This document shows, piece by piece, positions 7,422 through 12,973 of a stretch of 14,883 nt of DNA. A program made the position numbers and the translations under genes. Position 1 is the first letter of the stretch. Every line of letters begins with the position of its first letter. Origin of the DNA: Hyphomicrobiaceae bacterium (GTDB lineage: Bacteria > Pseudomonadota > Alphaproteobacteria > Rhizobiales > HXMU1428-3); contig JANQQH010000032.1 in assembly GCA_028285025.1 (NCBI GenBank), positions 1-14,883 of the forward strand. The letters run 5' to 3'. The notes beneath the pieces were generated by a model. It worked only from the letters and a program-made list of their open reading frames with translations, was not told the DNA's origin and searched no databases.

Positions 7422-8270
7422 TTATTGTTGGAACTTAGGCTCAGAACCTATTAATTGCTTTGCTGCAAGGGAGTAAAGGTCAGTCCAGGCTTGGCGCACT
7501 TCATCGGTTAATGCTGGGCCTAACCCTTGCTCTAGTGTCCACATTAACGCTTCGGCCACATATACATAATGTTCATCAACAACACCATACTCTTTATTAC
7601 GTTGGCCTAATCCTTCCACAATTGGTAGAAATTTTTCTGGCGTACGAAGAGTATTGATCAAAACGTTTAAGGCCGCCAGAAGCTTGTTCTTTTGCTCAAA
7701 CCAGTCTTTAGGAACGATTGTGCTTAAGGTGGGTTCTATTTCAAACAATCGTTGATAAAACAAATCAGCCGCTTGTTCTGAAATTTCGTCTACAAGCGCA
7801 AAGCTGTCTTGGATCAAATCAATTTGGTGATCACTTAGTCCTAAAGTGGTTGGTAATTGTTGAGCTTCTTTTTGTTCTAAAAGCTGTGGTCTAATTTCGT
7901 CATCAGGTTGATTAAGAGCTGATAAATCAGCCGATGGGTCTGTTAATTCTTTTACTAATGTTGTTACATTGGTGCCCAGGGCATTTACATGTAGGTTCAA
8001 TGTTTTTAAAATTTCTGCAATTTCTTCGGTTGCTTCTTTGGTCTGTTCTGCCAAAACTTTAACTTCGCCGGCAACGACAGCAAAACCCTTACCGCTTTGC
8101 CCTGCACGTGCTGCTTCAATGGTGGCGTTAAGAGCTAATAAATTTGTTTGCCTGGTCACTGCGTTGATTTGACAAGCAACACCGGATACACGATCGATTT
8201 GTTCTTTTAAACTGGAAACCTCATCTTCACTATCTTTCAGCGTTTTTTGCAATCCAAGAGAAAGGGGCAT
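7422..8270 (-). CDS. Soluble chemoreceptor-signalling/globin fusion protein with a non-canonical haem pocket
   Basis: A 282-residue protein with no signal peptide or membrane helix. Residues about 1-109 are a short chemoreceptor (MCP) signalling hairpin, with the tip [15 protein letters not shown] at 43-57 and GFAVVAGEV at 62-70 that normally contact CheA/CheW. A variable linker (about 110-143) leads to a globin domain (about 145-275) of the flavohaemoglobin/single-domain type: [39 protein letters not shown]. The proximal haem histidine expected in LG.RH is N225, and the CD1 phenylalanine expected before P187 is V186; Q193 occupies the E7 position. Known haem sensors such as HemAT have the globin first and the MCP part last; here the order is reversed. 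The ATG at 8270 has GGAT-type sequence upstream. A symmetric GCATTT/AAATGC repeat (8313-8326) lies about 45 bases upstream. Inferred role: a cytoplasmic sensor or adaptor for a chemotaxis-like array. Confidence 0.85.
   Translation of the reverse strand: MPLSLGLQKTLKDSEDEVSSLKEQIDRVSGVACQINAVTRQTNLLALNATIEAARAGQSGKGFAVVAGEVKVLAEQTKEATEEIAEILKTLNLHVNALGTNVTTLVKELTDPSADLSALNQPDDEIRPQLLEQKEAQQLPTTLGLSDHQIDLIQDSFALVDEISEQAADLFYQRLFEIEPTLSTIVPKDWFEQKNKLLAALNVLINTLRTPEKFLPIVEGLGQRNKEYGVVDEHYVYVAEALMWTLEQGLGPALTDEVRQAWTDLYSLAAKQLIGSEPKFQQ
7436..7454 (-). repeat. Left arm of a 19-base inverted repeat around the MCP-globin gene
   Basis: Read on the minus strand these 19 bases match the plus-strand bases 8427-8445 at 18 of 19 positions (TTAATAGGT, then T or C, then CTGAGCCTA). 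This arm lies inside the last codons of the MCP-globin gene and encodes L-I-G-S-E-P. The arms are about 970 bases apart. Its nature, whether a remnant of a duplicated gene end or part of a mobile or structured unit, is not settled. Confidence 0.6.
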
Positions 8271-8426
8271 AATTTATCCATCCAATTTTCGGTATACTCA
8301 TTATTTCCGGCGGCATTTTTAAATGCAGGAGTTGAAAATCATTTTTAACAAGTGGCTGAGTCACGTAAACAAACTCTTAAAACTAGTCTGTATCAGCTAT
8401 TTCATAATGGTCAGTTTTTTGTCTGC

Positions 8427-8445
8427 TTAATAGGTCCTGAGCCTA
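8427..8445 (+). repeat. Right arm of the 19-base inverted repeat
   Basis: This is the non-coding counterpart of the repeat at 7436-7454, lying in the gap between the MCP-globin and glycosylase genes. On the plus strand it reads as codons L-I-G-P-E-P-S followed by a TAA stop at 8448-8450, closely mirroring the C-terminus L-I-G-S-E-P-K of the globin protein. The frame upstream is open only to about 8349, so any gene remnant here is short. Confidence 0.6.
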
Positions 8446-8474
8446 GCTAAAATGGGCAAGACAAATATTCAATT

Positions 8475-9098
8475 CTATTGTTTTTTTAGTATGGCAGCCA
8501 CTCTTTTGCGCAACTTGGGAACGTAATCAGACTCAAACCAAGGATTTTTCTTTAACCAATTGGTGTTGCGCCATGACGGGTGGGGCAAAGGTAAAAAAGC
8601 TGGCTTGGTCTTTGCCGACAAATAGGTTTGATAGTCAGATACGATCTCTTGCAAGGAACATTTAGAAGAAAGCTGTAAATGATAATCCATTGCGTAACGC
8701 CCAACCACCAAAATCAACTCAAGTTGAGGCAAATTGGACATTAATTGATCGTGCCAAGTGGCCCGGCATTCTGGGCGGGGAGGTAAATCGGCGCCTTTGG
8801 TTGTCTGGCCAGGGAAACAGAACCCCATTGGGATCACGCAAACGCGGCTTGCATCATAAAATTGTTCGTTGCTCAGTCCTGTCCATTGTCTTAAACGATC
8901 GCCGGATCTGTCTGTGAAGGGACGGCCAGAAGCATGAACTTTGGTTCCTGGCGCTTGGCCGCAAATGGCCAGTTTTGCAGTTGTTGAAACTTGTAAAACA
9001 GGGCGCGGTTTATGAGGCAAAGGTTTGCCTTTGAGTGGATTGAGACAAATATCACATTGCCGAATTTGTGTAACGAGTGTTTCAAGTTTTGATTTCAT
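8475..9098 (-). CDS. Uracil-DNA glycosylase superfamily protein with probable 4Fe-4S cluster
   Basis: A 207-residue member of the uracil-DNA glycosylase superfamily (COG1573 style), which removes uracil or related damaged bases from DNA. The first active-site motif is GQAPG (47-51) and the second is HPSWRNT with HPS at 173-175. Four cysteines, C15, C18, C94 and C111, have the C-x2-C, long gap, C-x16-C spacing seen for 4Fe-4S clusters in family 4 and 5 enzymes. The stretch PMGFCFPG...DLPPRPEC is characteristic of the alphaproteobacterial subgroup as I remember it. I chose the ATG at 9098 because the family begins close to the first cysteine pair; an upstream ATG at 9134 would add 12 residues without family character. 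Neither start has a clear ribosome binding site. The gene stands alone on the minus strand, divergent from the small secreted protein gene, with only about 50 bases between its start and that gene's promoter. Confidence 0.88.
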   Translation of the reverse strand: MKSKLETLVTQIRQCDICLNPLKGKPLPHKPRPVLQVSTTAKLAICGQAPGTKVHASGRPFTDRSGDRLRQWTGLSNEQFYDASRVCVIPMGFCFPGQTTKGADLPPRPECRATWHDQLMSNLPQLELILVVGRYAMDYHLQLSSKCSLQEIVSDYQTYLSAKTKPAFLPLPHPSWRNTNWLKKNPWFESDYVPKLRKRVAAILKKQ

Positions 9099-9149
9099 GA
9101 TGAAAGTTTTCACTTTTCTCTCTTCACAGTCCATTCACGAAAAACTGAA

Positions 9150-9177
9150 TTGAGAAAAAAACGTTTCTCACTACAAT
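9150..9177 (+). promoter_or_regulatory. Sigma70-type promoter with embedded inverted repeat
   Basis: TTGAGA at 9150-9155 and TACAAT at 9172-9177, 16 bases apart, each match the bacterial consensus at 5 of 6 positions. They point at the small secreted protein gene starting at 9237. The spacer overlaps an inverted repeat, TGAGAAA (9151-9157) and TTTCTCA (9164-9170) around AAAACG, a good shape for a repressor site covering the -35 and spacer. Confidence 0.6.
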
Positions 9178-9209
9178 ACTCTGCAACTCTCACTACAATA
9201 CTCTGCAAC
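9166..9209 (+). repeat. Perfect 22-bp tandem duplication containing the -10 hexamer
   Basis: Bases 9166-9187 are repeated exactly at 9188-9209. Each copy contains TACAAT (9172-9177 and 9194-9199). Only the first has a good -35 at the right distance. The period is close to two helical turns. The repeat lies in the leader of the small secreted protein gene, 27 bases before its start. Confidence 0.9.
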
Positions 9210-9236
9210 AGCAATTTTACACTTATGAGGTATGTT

Positions 9237-9572
9237 ATGAAATCTTTCAACAAATACTATTTAGGCTTAGCTGTTTTTTCAGCTTTTGCCTTGACATTTA
9301 GTGCTGTGCAAGATGCACAAGCCAAGCGTTATAAACTTAAATGTAAAGGTGCTTATCAGGTTGTTGATGGTCACTTAATTTCCACGCCCCCTTGTCAAAA
9401 TGCAAATTTGGCGAAAGTGGCTAGAACTTATGGCTATAAAGTTAGCGCGCGGCAAATTATCAACAATCCAAATAAAAAGGGCCAAATTTGTGCTGTCATT
9501 GGGCATGATATTCGCGTCTCTCAAACTTGCTCAACTTACAGATTTGGGGGCAGCGGTGGTCTTCATCGTTAG
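9237..9572 (+). CDS. Small secreted four-cysteine protein, function unknown
   Basis: A 111-residue precursor with a signal peptide ending A-Q-A at 27-29, giving a mature basic protein of about 82 residues. Four cysteines (C36, C53, C85, C98) could form two disulfides in the periplasm. The core contains GAYQVVDGHLIS, LAKVARTYGYKVSA and IGHDIRV, a pattern I recall from conserved hypothetical proteins of Hyphomicrobiales; no function is assigned to them that I know of. The start at 9237 is fixed by GAGG at 9227-9230 six bases upstream; the frame is open from about 9150, but that extension would run through the promoter and tandem repeat. A weak hairpin, AGGCT-TTA-AGCCT (9574-9586), follows the stop. 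The gene has its own promoter with a duplicated -10 region. Reality of the gene is well supported; its job is not known. Confidence 0.85.
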   Translation: MKSFNKYYLGLAVFSAFALTFSAVQDAQAKRYKLKCKGAYQVVDGHLISTPPCQNANLAKVARTYGYKVSARQIINNPNKKGQICAVIGHDIRVSQTCSTYRFGGSGGLHR

Positions 9573-9654
9573 GAGGCTTTAAGCCTTGCCTTATTAGAGC
9601 TTGTTATCCGTTTTATTTGCTTGCTTCACAAGGAATAAAAGTGATAATGCCCCT

Positions 9655-10116
9655 ATGATTGACAATGATTGTTTCAAATTTTTGCTTCATAAGGGCTTTC
9701 GCACTGGTTTCATTGGCTTGGTAACGTTTTTAAGTGGATGTTCGGGCTTGGGCTATACGCCGCCGCCAGGCGCTAAATTGGGTGATGCATTTTTAAGCTT
9801 AACTATCAGCACAAATGATAGCAGCCGCATGCCGCAAGGGGCTGATGTGGTTATTAGCATTGAAAACCCTGCTGCAGTGGATGAGAAAAATAAGGTCATT
9901 ATTGGGGATGTGGTTAAGCTGTCCCAGCCAGATACGGCTGTGAAGATCAATTTTCCCATTGACCGCCATCTTTTAAGCGAATGCGGTAAATCTAAGCCGT
10001 GCCAAATCAAGGTCCAGATCGCCAAAAGCGGGGCCATTCGTTATATTTCTAACAAACCTGAACCGTTTAAAGCCGGGCAGAAAAGGGCTGAGATTTTGGT
10101 TGCAAAGCCTTCTTAG
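9655..10116 (+). CDS. Putative YbaY/YscW-like lipoprotein
   Basis: A 153-residue protein with a lipoprotein signal: a hydrophobic stretch and the lipobox L26-S27-G28-C29, so C29 should be lipidated and the protein anchored to a membrane facing the periplasm. The mature part holds a beta-rich domain with MPQGADVVISIEN, TAVKINFPID and IKVQIAKSGAIRYIS, the pattern of YbaY/YscW-type lipoproteins (including pilotin-like proteins). Two further cysteines (ECGKSKPC) may form a disulfide. The ATG at 9655 is preferred since it gives a compact lipoprotein signal; the frame is open to a TTG at 9601. An AAGGA-type sequence near 9630 is too far away to serve this ATG. No secretion-system genes are nearby, so a pilotin role is not supported. 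It converges with the L,D-transpeptidase gene, with a probable terminator in the 42-base gap and beyond. Confidence 0.75.
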   Translation: MIDNDCFKFLLHKGFRTGFIGLVTFLSGCSGLGYTPPPGAKLGDAFLSLTISTNDSSRMPQGADVVISIENPAAVDEKNKVIIGDVVKLSQPDTAVKINFPIDRHLLSECGKSKPCQIKVQIAKSGAIRYISNKPEPFKAGQKRAEILVAKPS

Positions 10117-10153
10117 GGCATTTCATTTTTTATAGCGCTTTAGATCAAACACG

Positions 10154-10179
10154 AAAGATCAATTATCTTTTCTTTTTTT
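10154..10179 (+). terminator. Probable intrinsic terminator of the lipoprotein gene
   Basis: AAAGAT (10154-10159) pairs with ATCTTT (10165-10170) around CAATT, and a run of seven T follows at 10173-10179. The stem is AT-rich and short, but the T tract is good and the place is right. It overlaps the last codons of the convergent L,D-transpeptidase gene. Confidence 0.4.
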
Positions 10180-11151
10180 GCGTGCCAATTGTTTGCGCTT
10201 TAAAGCCAGCCATTTACGGCATGAGGGGCGCTTCAAATTACATTGTACCTTTATGGCTGGATGGTCTGGTGGCGCTTTGGCGTGAGAGGTCTCCATTTTT
10301 TTATAACGAATATGCAGAGCTTGTACCCAATCTAATTGCAAAAGGTCTGAAGTGGCGCCCATCAATGGTAATGGCGGCGTACATTGGCCAAAGGGTTTTG
10401 GGTCATCATCATGATATTTGGTTGGCAAAATCAAATAGCCTTTGGCGCAAACCATGATGGTTGGCAAAGTGCGGTTGCGATTAAAGTAATCATAGGCAGG
10501 CTTTAAGCTTTTCCAAAAGGGTCCCCAGCGGCTAGACTTATACTTTGCCCAATTGTTATTGCTAAAACGAAAGGGAAAAATATGCACAGGCAACACTTTC
10601 TGCCCGCCCCGGGCGGCCAAGCTTACAAGCGCAAACAAATCAGCCATCGGGCCATTTTCAAGTGCGTAACAGCCTTTGGAAGAACACCCCCCATGAATAA
10701 GCAGGTAAGAGCCTGTGCGCCCATGTTGGGCATCTAAAATATTGGGAAAGTTCAAGTTAAGCGCTTGAGGCCATTTTTTTGAGCGCCACAACACATCTTC
10801 CATCGGTAAATGGTAAAAGCCTTCAGGGGCCTGGCGGTCCCCTTCTTCTAATTTAGGGCCTAACTCACCTGAATATTTGCAAATATCATAGCTGCGATAA
10901 AGTTTATATTGCCCCTTAGAGCTGATCCAAACCTCAACTTCTTTTTCCAACTTAAACAAACGAATGTAAATACGGGGATGAATGGAAAAACCGCTGGCGC
11001 GCAAACGTGTGATTTGTCCCAATTCACTGGCTGAAAAATTCTTATCTATATTGAGTTTTTTCAAATCTGGGGCTTGATTGGCCCAAATGGGTGAACTTGT
11101 GAGACAAAGAGCACCCCATAACCAAACGATGCAAATAGGTCTCGCGCGCAC
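10159..11151 (-). CDS. L,D-transpeptidase-fold (YkuD) protein of the YafK/DpaA type
   Basis: A 330-residue exported enzyme of the YkuD family. The catalytic signature reads IHGGCSSKGCYAL: H153 and the nucleophile C161 in S-K-G-C, the form typical of YafK. In E. coli that protein (DpaA) cuts the bond between Braun lipoprotein and peptidoglycan; other YkuD enzymes make 3-3 crosslinks. Which reaction occurs here is not decided by sequence. A signal peptide ends near W-A at 23-24. After the catalytic domain (to about 215) there is a long basic tail ending in KRKQLARKKRKD, and cysteines suggesting disulfides. The GTG start at 11151 is well fixed by AAGGAG at 11159-11164, 7 bases upstream. A strong promoter lies directly before it. 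The AmiC-type amidase and OmpA-domain gene in the window also act on or bind peptidoglycan. Confidence 0.88.
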   Translation of the reverse strand: MRARPICIVWLWGALCLTSSPIWANQAPDLKKLNIDKNFSASELGQITRLRASGFSIHPRIYIRLFKLEKEVEVWISSKGQYKLYRSYDICKYSGELGPKLEEGDRQAPEGFYHLPMEDVLWRSKKWPQALNLNFPNILDAQHGRTGSYLLIHGGCSSKGCYALENGPMADLFALVSLAARGGQKVLPVHIFPFRFSNNNWAKYKSSRWGPFWKSLKPAYDYFNRNRTLPTIMVCAKGYLILPTKYHDDDPKPFGQCTPPLPLMGATSDLLQLDWVQALHIRYKKMETSHAKAPPDHPAIKVQCNLKRPSCRKWLALKRKQLARKKRKDN

Positions 11152-11179
11152 AAATTTTCTCCTTAATCACAAAGGATTT

Positions 11180-11208
11180 ATTTTATTTACCATAATTTGA
11201 CATGACAA
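11180..11208 (-). promoter_or_regulatory. Sigma70-type promoter of the L,D-transpeptidase gene
   Basis: On the minus strand TTGTCA (11208-11203) and TAAAAT (11185-11180) are separated by exactly 17 bases; each matches consensus at 5 of 6 positions. Transcription should start near 11173, giving a leader of about 20 bases that includes the AAGGAG ribosome binding site. On the plus strand a TTGACA (11197-11202) abuts the -35, but no -10 matches it. Confidence 0.65.
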
Positions 11209-11305
11209 ATATGCCCAAACAGGACAAACTGTTAAACTAAAAACTAACAAACTTATACAATACTCATTTATGAACGCGAACAAATGTACAAAGGGTTTGC
11301 TTATC

Positions 11306-11644
11306 ATGATCGCAAATAAATTGATGAAATCACCTTTAATGGGTGTGTGTTTTCTTACCGCGGTTGCTGTAACCAGCACAACCGCTCAAGCTGGTGGGCG
11401 CCATTCTTACAATGATGGCCCTGGGTTTTTCCTCTTTGACTTGTTTGGTCAAGCGCCTCAGAGCAAATATCGTAAGCCAAGCCCTCAAGTGCGTGGATTT
11501 AATAGAAAAGTGGGCGGTTATTCTTATAAATTTGAAGACACGTTGGCCCCGCTTGGATCAAAACCTCACGACTTCAGTCCTGTTTTTGATCGTGGTCTTT
11601 TTTCAGATCGTCTTGGACCTAATGGGCCTTATATTGGTGATTAA
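11306..11644 (+). CDS. Small secreted protein, function unknown
   Basis: A 112-residue precursor with a signal peptide ending A-Q-A at 27-29, leaving about 83 mature residues with no cysteine. The mature part is rich in Gly, Pro, Phe and Tyr, with the segments GGYSYKFEDT and DFSPVFDRGLF. I recall similar short periplasmic hypothetical proteins with a GGYSY..(A/E)DT stretch in Hyphomicrobiales, but no function. The ATG at 11306 is chosen for the compact signal peptide and AAGGG at 11291-11295; ATGs at 11270 and 11324 are alternatives. Upstream, TATACAAT at 11254-11261 could be a -10 element, with no convincing -35. It is divergent from the L,D-transpeptidase gene and is followed by a probable terminator. 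Confidence is good that it is a gene. Confidence 0.75.
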   Translation: MIANKLMKSPLMGVCFLTAVAVTSTTAQAGGRHSYNDGPGFFLFDLFGQAPQSKYRKPSPQVRGFNRKVGGYSYKFEDTLAPLGSKPHDFSPVFDRGLFSDRLGPNGPYIGD

Positions 11645-11676
11645 GGTTTGTGTGGTTTACAATTCTGAAGCTTTAG

Positions 11677-11699
11677 ACTTTAGACACTAAAGTTTTGTT
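11677..11699 (+). terminator. Probable intrinsic terminator of the small secreted protein gene
   Basis: ACTTTAG (11677-11683) pairs perfectly with CTAAAGT (11687-11693) around ACA, followed by TTTGTT. It lies 33 bases after the stop, in the gap before the convergent amidase gene. The stem is AT-rich, so strength is uncertain. Confidence 0.5.
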
Positions 11700-11713
11700 A
11701 TTGGATCCAAAGC

Positions 11714-12973
11714 CTAGCCACCAGGGTTATCTTGTAAAAATTTATCAACTGCTTTAGCCAAGGCTTTTGCCAATGATCGTTGCCATTTTTTGGAACGCAA
11801 GAGCTTTTCATCTTTGCTGTTGCTCAGATAACCAAGCTCTATTAAAACTGAAGGAATAACCGCTGAGCGCAAAACGACAAAATTGGCGGAACGCATTCTA
11901 TTGTTGTTGAACTTGGTTTTCCCGCTCATACGTTCCACAGCATATTCCGCAAATTTCAATGATTGATTTTTTGTCTCTCTCATTGTTAGGTCTAGTAAAA
12001 TCCCCCCTACTTCGCTTGACTCAGGGGGCAAATCAAGTCCAGCTAAAATATTAGAGCTGTTTTCTTTTTTAGCTATGGCTTCTGCCTCTTTGTCTGAGCC
12101 TTCTTTTGACAAAGTGTAAATTGTTGCGCCGCGCGTTCTTGAAGCCAACCGTCTTGAGATCGAGTCCGCATGGAGGGAAATAAATAAAGCGGCATTGTAA
12201 TTTTCTGCAATTTTTACTCGTTCTTGTAAGGGCACGAATACATCAACAGAGCGGGTTAATTTAATATCATAACGCTTAAGCCGTTTTAGTTCTGTGTTTA
12301 AAACCTTAGCAAAAGCAAGAACAATGTCTTTTTCTTTAGACCCTCGGACACTTACAGCGCCTGGATCTAATCCACCATGGCCGGGGTCAATAACGATGCG
12401 CGGGCGCCCTTTTGGCTTGCCGGTTTTTGTTAATCTTTGAATGGCTTTATCAAGGGATGTTTTTTCAACAGCCTTAGGCTTTTTTTGTCGTTTTTGATAT
12501 AGCTCTCTTTGGCGTCGCTCAAAATTAGCCACGTCAGTGGGCACGATATCAACCACAAGTTTGGCCGGTGTGTTGCCCTTGGCTTTTAAAACAAAGGATT
12601 GTTCCACATGAACAGGCCCGACCACATCAATCACAATGCGCGATTTGCCTGGGGCAAATAATCCATAACGGAAAGCACTGACCAAGCCTTTGCCCCGATT
12701 ACCCAAGCCTTGAGGCAATTTAAAACTGACATTGGGTAAGTCAATGATTACCCTGTATGGGTCTGACAATGTGAAAATACGATAATCTGTAGTTTTAGAA
12801 AGATCTGCGACAAATCTTGTTCGTGCGGCGTCTCCACCTAAGCGGGCATCTTTGGCAACTGTAGAAGGAGCGTTTTGGTCCTTTGCCAGAACAACACTGG
12901 CCCCTCCAACCAGTTGAAACACCAACCACACCCCAATCAAAAAATATCCATAGCGGCTAGACAATAAGTTCAC
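11714..12973 (-). CDS. amiC: N-acetylmuramoyl-L-alanine amidase, AmiC type (AMIN plus Amidase_3)
   Basis: A periplasmic zinc amidase that cuts the peptide stem off peptidoglycan, mainly to split daughter cells at division. The 419 residues comprise a signal peptide (1-30, ending VLA), an AMIN domain (about 52-145) that directs such enzymes to the septum, a charged linker (150-190) and the Amidase_3 catalytic domain. Zinc ligands are H199 (DPGHGG), E214 (KEKDI) and H268 (SLHAD); the catalytic glutamate is E379 (LIELGYLSN). The segment about 293-338 (EAEAIAKKEN... ILLDL) corresponds to the self-inhibiting helix relieved by EnvC/NlpD-type activators in related amidases. The longest start is a GTG at 12973, but AAGGGGG lies so close that a TTG at 12964 is equally possible. 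A TATAAA at 13019-13014 may be the -10. The position next to rne is familiar from other alphaproteobacteria. Confidence 0.93.
   Translation of the reverse strand: MNLLSSRYGYFLIGVWLVFQLVGGASVVLAKDQNAPSTVAKDARLGGDAARTRFVADLSKTTDYRIFTLSDPYRVIIDLPNVSFKLPQGLGNRGKGLVSAFRYGLFAPGKSRIVIDVVGPVHVEQSFVLKAKGNTPAKLVVDIVPTDVANFERRQRELYQKRQKKPKAVEKTSLDKAIQRLTKTGKPKGRPRIVIDPGHGGLDPGAVSVRGSKEKDIVLAFAKVLNTELKRLKRYDIKLTRSVDVFVPLQERVKIAENYNAALFISLHADSISRRLASRTRGATIYTLSKEGSDKEAEAIAKKENSSNILAGLDLPPESSEVGGILLDLTMRETKNQSLKFAEYAVERMSGKTKFNNNRMRSANFVVLRSAVIPSVLIELGYLSNSKDEKLLRSKKWQRSLAKALAKAVDKFLQDNPGG

Noticed and set aside
8271..8474. Frameshifted upstream half of a full-length chemoreceptor
   Set aside because: The minus-strand frames upstream of the MCP-globin start show no HAMP, membrane or MCP-like coding sequence, so the protein seems naturally short.
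9150..9236. Longer N-terminus for the four-cysteine protein
   Set aside because: The extension passes through the promoter and tandem repeat and would bury the signal peptide; GAGG fixes the start at 9237.
11197..11202. Consensus -35 TTGACA on the plus strand for the small secreted protein gene
   Set aside because: No -10-like hexamer lies 16-18 bases downstream (the site reads CAGGAC), whereas the overlapping minus-strand promoter is good.
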